Source: Omphalotus guepiniiformis (taxonomy: Eukaryota > Basidiomycota > Agaricomycetes > Agaricales > Omphalotaceae). From it: a stretch of DNA of 64,000 bases. The position numbers and the translations under genes were made by a program. Location of the stretch: NCBI GenBank assembly GCA_028554645.1, contig JAQOOI010000022.1, forward strand, positions 1,984,001-2,048,000. Reading direction: 5' to 3'. Positions 60,177 to 64,000 of this stretch are shown here, piece by piece (position 1 is the first letter of the stretch; every line of letters starts with the position of its first letter). The notes beneath the pieces are model-generated. The model searched no databases and was not told the origin of the DNA. It worked only from the letters and a program-made list of their open reading frames with translations.

Positions 60177-63100
60177 ATGTCGGACTCTTGGAGCCATTCC
60201 GTTGTAGAGGGCGAATTCACAGGGCAACCGAGAGAGTTTTTTGTGTCCGCAGAACTCTTCGTGTCTACAGCAGCTGGTGCGGCTTTGCCCAAGGTATGTT
60301 GTCGTGTCCGGCTGCCCACAGAATTTCATTCAAATCCCTCACCTTTCTCCAGCCTCCAATTCCACGAAAGAAAGGTGACAAGCGCGACTCGGCAAAACAA
60401 CTGAACAGTAATGTGGATGAAAAGAAGTTGAAAGGTGTGATCGGATTATCATGTCTTATTTCTTCTCGCGTACTTACAACGTTGAAAGAAAAGTCCAGTT
60501 GGCTATCCTCATCCAAAAGCTCGTCTGGAGGGCATTGGAGATCAGCAACATGCAAGTTATTCGAGGAAGGCGAACGATGTTTTTTAAACATTTATGTCGA
60601 CGTGAGTTCCGCAGACTACGTTCTTCATGTCACTGAAGTATCACTATTTATAAGGAATCTATTCTCTATCAAACACTGTATATTCACCTATTGAACCATA
60701 CCGACATCCGACCCGCAGATATGTCGTTGTTCCTGCGAAAGGATTGTCTTGCAATCAATTGCGTCGCGTTAGTTCTTTCCTCACCCTCTCCTCGAAACGG
60801 AACTTTTGAACTATTGTTCTTCAGAGGCAAGCGCTGGGCTATTTCGAACAACACTGAACCAGTATATCTCCAATTCAGCAACGCAGATGCATCCAATACA
60901 TGGCTAGCCCTCTTGAGGTCCTACGCTCTTCCGGAAATCTACGGCCGACGGTTTTTCCCAGCTGACGGTGGATCCTATCGAATGTGGCGTCAAGTCGAGT
61001 TGACTATCTTATCAGGTCGCAATCTAGGCAATAGCAAACCATTTGAACGTGTCCCTGATGCTTTCGACGACGGCGCGGAGTCCACTTCCGAGCTTGATCA
61101 CGTCGATTTGGACGTGTTCTGTGAAATAAATTTGAACAATACCTTGTGCGCTCGTACGACGAAAAAGGGCATTGGCTCTCCCGAGTGGCACGAAAGTTTT
61201 ACTTTCCCGGATTTGCCTCCATTTGACAATCTTGATGTTATTGTTTGGCGGGAAAAGAAACTATTCAAGCCTACACTACTCGGGGTAGTCCGCATAGCTC
61301 TGAGTAATTTTCGCCGGAGTGAAGCTGTCGAAGGTTGGTTTCCCGTATTACAGAGTGGTCCTGTAGCGAGTGACCTCCAAGTGGGCGAGATTAGGATGAG
61401 GATTCGGGTGGATGAGTGAGTATTGCGGGCTTTTCGTAAGTTCGGCCTTGTGGGCTAACGTGAATGCAGGGAAATTATCCTTCCGTCCTCATCGTATAGC
61501 AAATTACTCAAGGTATGAGTATCAGGCGCCGATTCATCAAGTCATGTTTCTTATTTCTCTCGGTTAGACATTCAACTCGAGAAACTTCTTAGACTGGTTG
61601 TCAGAATTTGAATCGAAACTCAAGCTGAAATCCGCGGCTAGTCAACTCATGTTGATTGCCAAAGCCAATGACACGCTAATAGAGCAAGTTCAAGATTTTG
61701 CCACCAAGGAAGTCGACCTTTCACAATCATGTGAGTTTCTCTGCGTAGGTCAGTGTCGTGTCACTCTAACCTTTTCTACATCGCATCAAACGTTATTCAG
61801 AGGCAATACAGTATTCACGAAGATAATGGAACTGTGTATGAATTGGTACGGGAAGCCTTTCCTGGAAGCTAGCATCGGGACTGTCGTGCGCAGGCTATGC
61901 ACTGAGCAGGTTGCCATTGAAGTTAATCCGATGCGGAGCGGCAAAAGCAGTAAGGATGTTGAGCGGAACGTCGAGCGGAACGTCGATTTACTCAAGTATT
62001 GGTGTCAAGAGTTCTGGGATCAAATATACTCCGTTAGAGAGGAGTGTCCGCCGTAAGAAGTTGCTTCTCCTTCCCCATACCTCTTGCTAAATAGTTCTTC
62101 AGTGAATTGAGGCGACTATTCGGCACCATACGGGAGCTGGTGGAGAAACATTACCCACATAATGATTCCTTCCAGGACAAACGGGAACTACGTTGGCAAA
62201 GTGTTTCTGCATTTTGTTTCCTTCGATTCATCGTACCAGCAATACTAAATCCACACCTCTCTGGGTTGTATCCAGGTCAGGGTCTATATCTATTCCACTC
62301 ATTATACTTACCTGTGTGCACAGGCCTTCCGAGCGATCCAGTCAAGAGGAGTTTAACGCTAATAGCCAAGGTCATACAAAGTCTCGCTAACCTCAATGCT
62401 GTGAGTCGGTGTTTCTTAAAGTAATGTATTTCGCTAATGATCTTCACGCAGAATTCACAGAAAGAGGAATTCATCAAGGATTTCCTCAGTGAACGTGTGC
62501 CTACGATGATTGATTATATCATCGTGGTATCGTCGACCAAGGAAATTCGTGTCACTACAGCAGGAAGCACACCTAAACGTCAAGAACGATTGCACGTAGT
62601 TCATGCTCTCCGTGAAAGAGCGGCCACGATGCCGGTGCTATACAAAGAATCTATACCCATGCTCCCTCATAGTCTTGATATACCAAGGCAACTTGCCATT
62701 ATAACATCTGCTGTCATCCGCCATTCGCGTTCTTACTTTCGCGAGTCGAAAGTTAATGAACAGGATTCCTCGTTGCAGGAATTGTGCTCAAGATGTTTTG
62801 CGGTGGAGGAACAAGCTCTTCTGCGTGTCAGTCAATTAGCTGCTCAGCTCTCTGCCCATCAAAGACGACAACATCCTCCAGGTAATAGGGGTCAATATGA
62901 GCAATATCCACCCAGTCCGGTCCCCCCTTTGCCTCCTTCACCTCGTTCCACATCTTCGGCTCGTTCTGGTCGACCTTCGACCGCGCCATCCCCTTCAGAC
63001 CCTAATGGAAGCCGGCAGCAAATGTTCTTCGAACCTCCTGTCAACTCCACTCGAACTTTTGTCCGAGTTGGTGATGGTACACTTCCCAGTAATCCATCGT

Positions 63101-63288
63101 CTCCTATCATTGCTCAGTCGAAGAATAAACTCCTTCATCTCAAATCAACTTCCACAGACTCGATATCTTCATATGTCAATCAAAACTCTTCTGTGACGAT
63201 GGTAGACCCGTTCAAGACCGACTCATTTCTGGACGACGATCCGGCCAGGCGGAAAAAGCGCCTCCTGCGTGGAATTTGGCGTCGATGA
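60177..63288 (+). CDS. RasGAP with PH-like and C2 domains
   Basis: Turns off Ras-type GTPases by stimulating GTP hydrolysis. It starts MSDSWSHSVVEGEFTGQPRE. A PH-like part follows (SSGGHWRSATCKLFEEGERC; ESILYQTLYIHLLNHTDI, ending at NADASNTWLALLRSYALPEI), then a C2 domain (VELTILSGRNLGNSKP; VFCEINLNNTLCARTTKK; PEWHESFTF; LDVIVWREKKLFKPTLLG). The RasGAP domain has LFRGNTVFTKIMELCMNWYG with the probable arginine finger, then REECPPELRRLFGTIREL, the FCFLRFIVPAILNP signature and IAKVIQSLANLNA. A Ser/Pro-rich tail ends GIWRR at 63288. A 12-base duplication gives VERNVERNV inside the GAP domain. The layout fits Bud2-like or SynGAP-like proteins; which GTPase it controls is not known. Confidence 0.9.
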
Positions 63289-63397
63289 ATAACGTATATC
63301 CATAATCGATAGCATGTATGTATTCATAGCTTCTTGCAAGGCGCTATTATGTAGGATGTACACATGGTATTAAATTATTCATTAAACAACATCAACT

Positions 63398-64000
63398 TCA
63401 TAACTCGGACGTGATCAGCTTTTGTATCAGTTTTTGCACTTCCTGCGCAACATCTTCAGACGTACTCCGTACAGTAAGCCTACAGAGCTGGGGAAGGACG
63501 TCCGCATGGGTCAAGGTGAACGACGTGGTCAAACGAAGATGGACTTACTTTGGCATCACGATTCGGCTCTAGGCGTAGAAGACACCCCACTTTTCCTTCA
63601 ACAGACGTGTGAAGAACACCGGCTGCTACCAAGTTGCTTGGATTGGGATCGATGGCTTCCAATACATTGAATTTATGACCTGATACGACCTGACGGTACT
63701 TAGCCAGATCGAGCTGGCCGGCACTATTAAGTTCTATCGAAAAGACAGACTGGGCCTCTCGAGGTGGTCCCCCGATAAGCTTCCATCGCTCAAAGAAGTC
63801 TGCCTGTCCTAATTGGACGTGCTCAACAAATTTAGTGAGCACTATGGGCAAACGTATGGAGGTTGTTTGGTGTGAGCCTGCCAAAAAGGACACTGTGAGT
63901 ATGGGAGGTGTGGAGAATGCCTTTTTACATTCGACGTGGAGAAGCTGTTGCGTCTGGGTCCGAGGGGCAATTGTATTAGGAGGGATTTTGGCGAAATTAG
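63398..64000 (-). CDS. APL3: AP-2 complex alpha adaptin, C-terminal part (runs off the window)
   Basis: Large subunit of the clathrin adaptor for endocytosis at the plasma membrane. Two exons are visible: the first from beyond 64000 to 63549, the last 63398-63487. Together they encode the appendage (ear) domain: PILTVSFLAG, VQLGQADFFERWKLIGGPPR, EAQSVFSIEL, AIDPNPSNLVAAGVLHTS and GKVGCLLRLEPNRDAK, then LCRLTVRSTSEDVAQEVQKL ending ITSEL. The motif DFFERWKLIGGPPREAQ is a strong mark of alpha adaptin. The N-terminal trunk lies outside the window. Convergent with the RasGAP gene, 109 bases between stops. Confidence 0.93.

Noticed and set aside
1..64000. Transposons, tRNA genes, CRISPR arrays, viral remnants
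   Set aside because: No terminal repeats, integrase, transposase or polymerase motifs, clover-leaf signals or spaced repeats were seen; the sequence is gene-dense throughout.

Overview
This window is nuclear DNA from a basidiomycete fungus, most likely an Agaricomycete. The evidence is the very dense, short introns (mostly 47-65 nt, GT-AG, with CTNA-type branch sites), the gene content, and a farnesylated mating-pheromone precursor ending in a CaaX box. I see no transposon, tRNA, rRNA or CRISPR array. I resolve 22 protein-coding genes with good support, plus one weaker small gene. All coding spans are given start codon to stop codon and include introns; exon coordinates are listed where I could settle them by reading frame, splice signals and protein conservation.

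Layout. 0.1-7 kb: DNA ligase I (+), mitochondrial pyruvate carrier MPC1 (-), an unrecognised 383-residue protein (+) and isopentenyl-diphosphate isomerase (-). 7.4-15.2 kb: the meiotic kleisin REC8 (-), a GRAM-domain membrane protein (-), a short lipopeptide pheromone precursor (+) and a small NTF2-like protein (-). 15.5-29.2 kb: INCENP/Sli15 (+), the mRNA decapping enzyme DCP2 (+), a Byr4/Bfa1-like mitotic-exit regulator (-) and PRPP synthetase (+). 29.4-44.9 kb: an Ime2/MAK-type kinase (+), complex I subunit NDUFS6 (-), HSP104 (-), a NIPA-type transporter (+), a possible small gene (-) and a DENN-domain protein (+). 45-64 kb: VPS13 (-, 11.5 kb), a small uncharacterised Cys-rich gene (+), a fatty acid elongase (+), a C2/RasGAP protein (+) and the C-terminal part of AP-2 alpha adaptin (-, runs off the window).

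The genes form no operon or metabolic cluster. There is a loose enrichment for chromosome and cell-cycle functions (LIG1, REC8, INCENP, Byr4-like, Ime2-like kinase), which may be chance.

The most unusual things found are very small exons. A single-nucleotide exon is needed to keep PRPP synthetase in frame, a 6-nt exon supplies part of the zinc site of NDUFS6, and an 11-nt exon lies in REC8. An orphan pheromone gene without a neighbouring receptor, and two small genes I cannot assign, are the other points worth attention.
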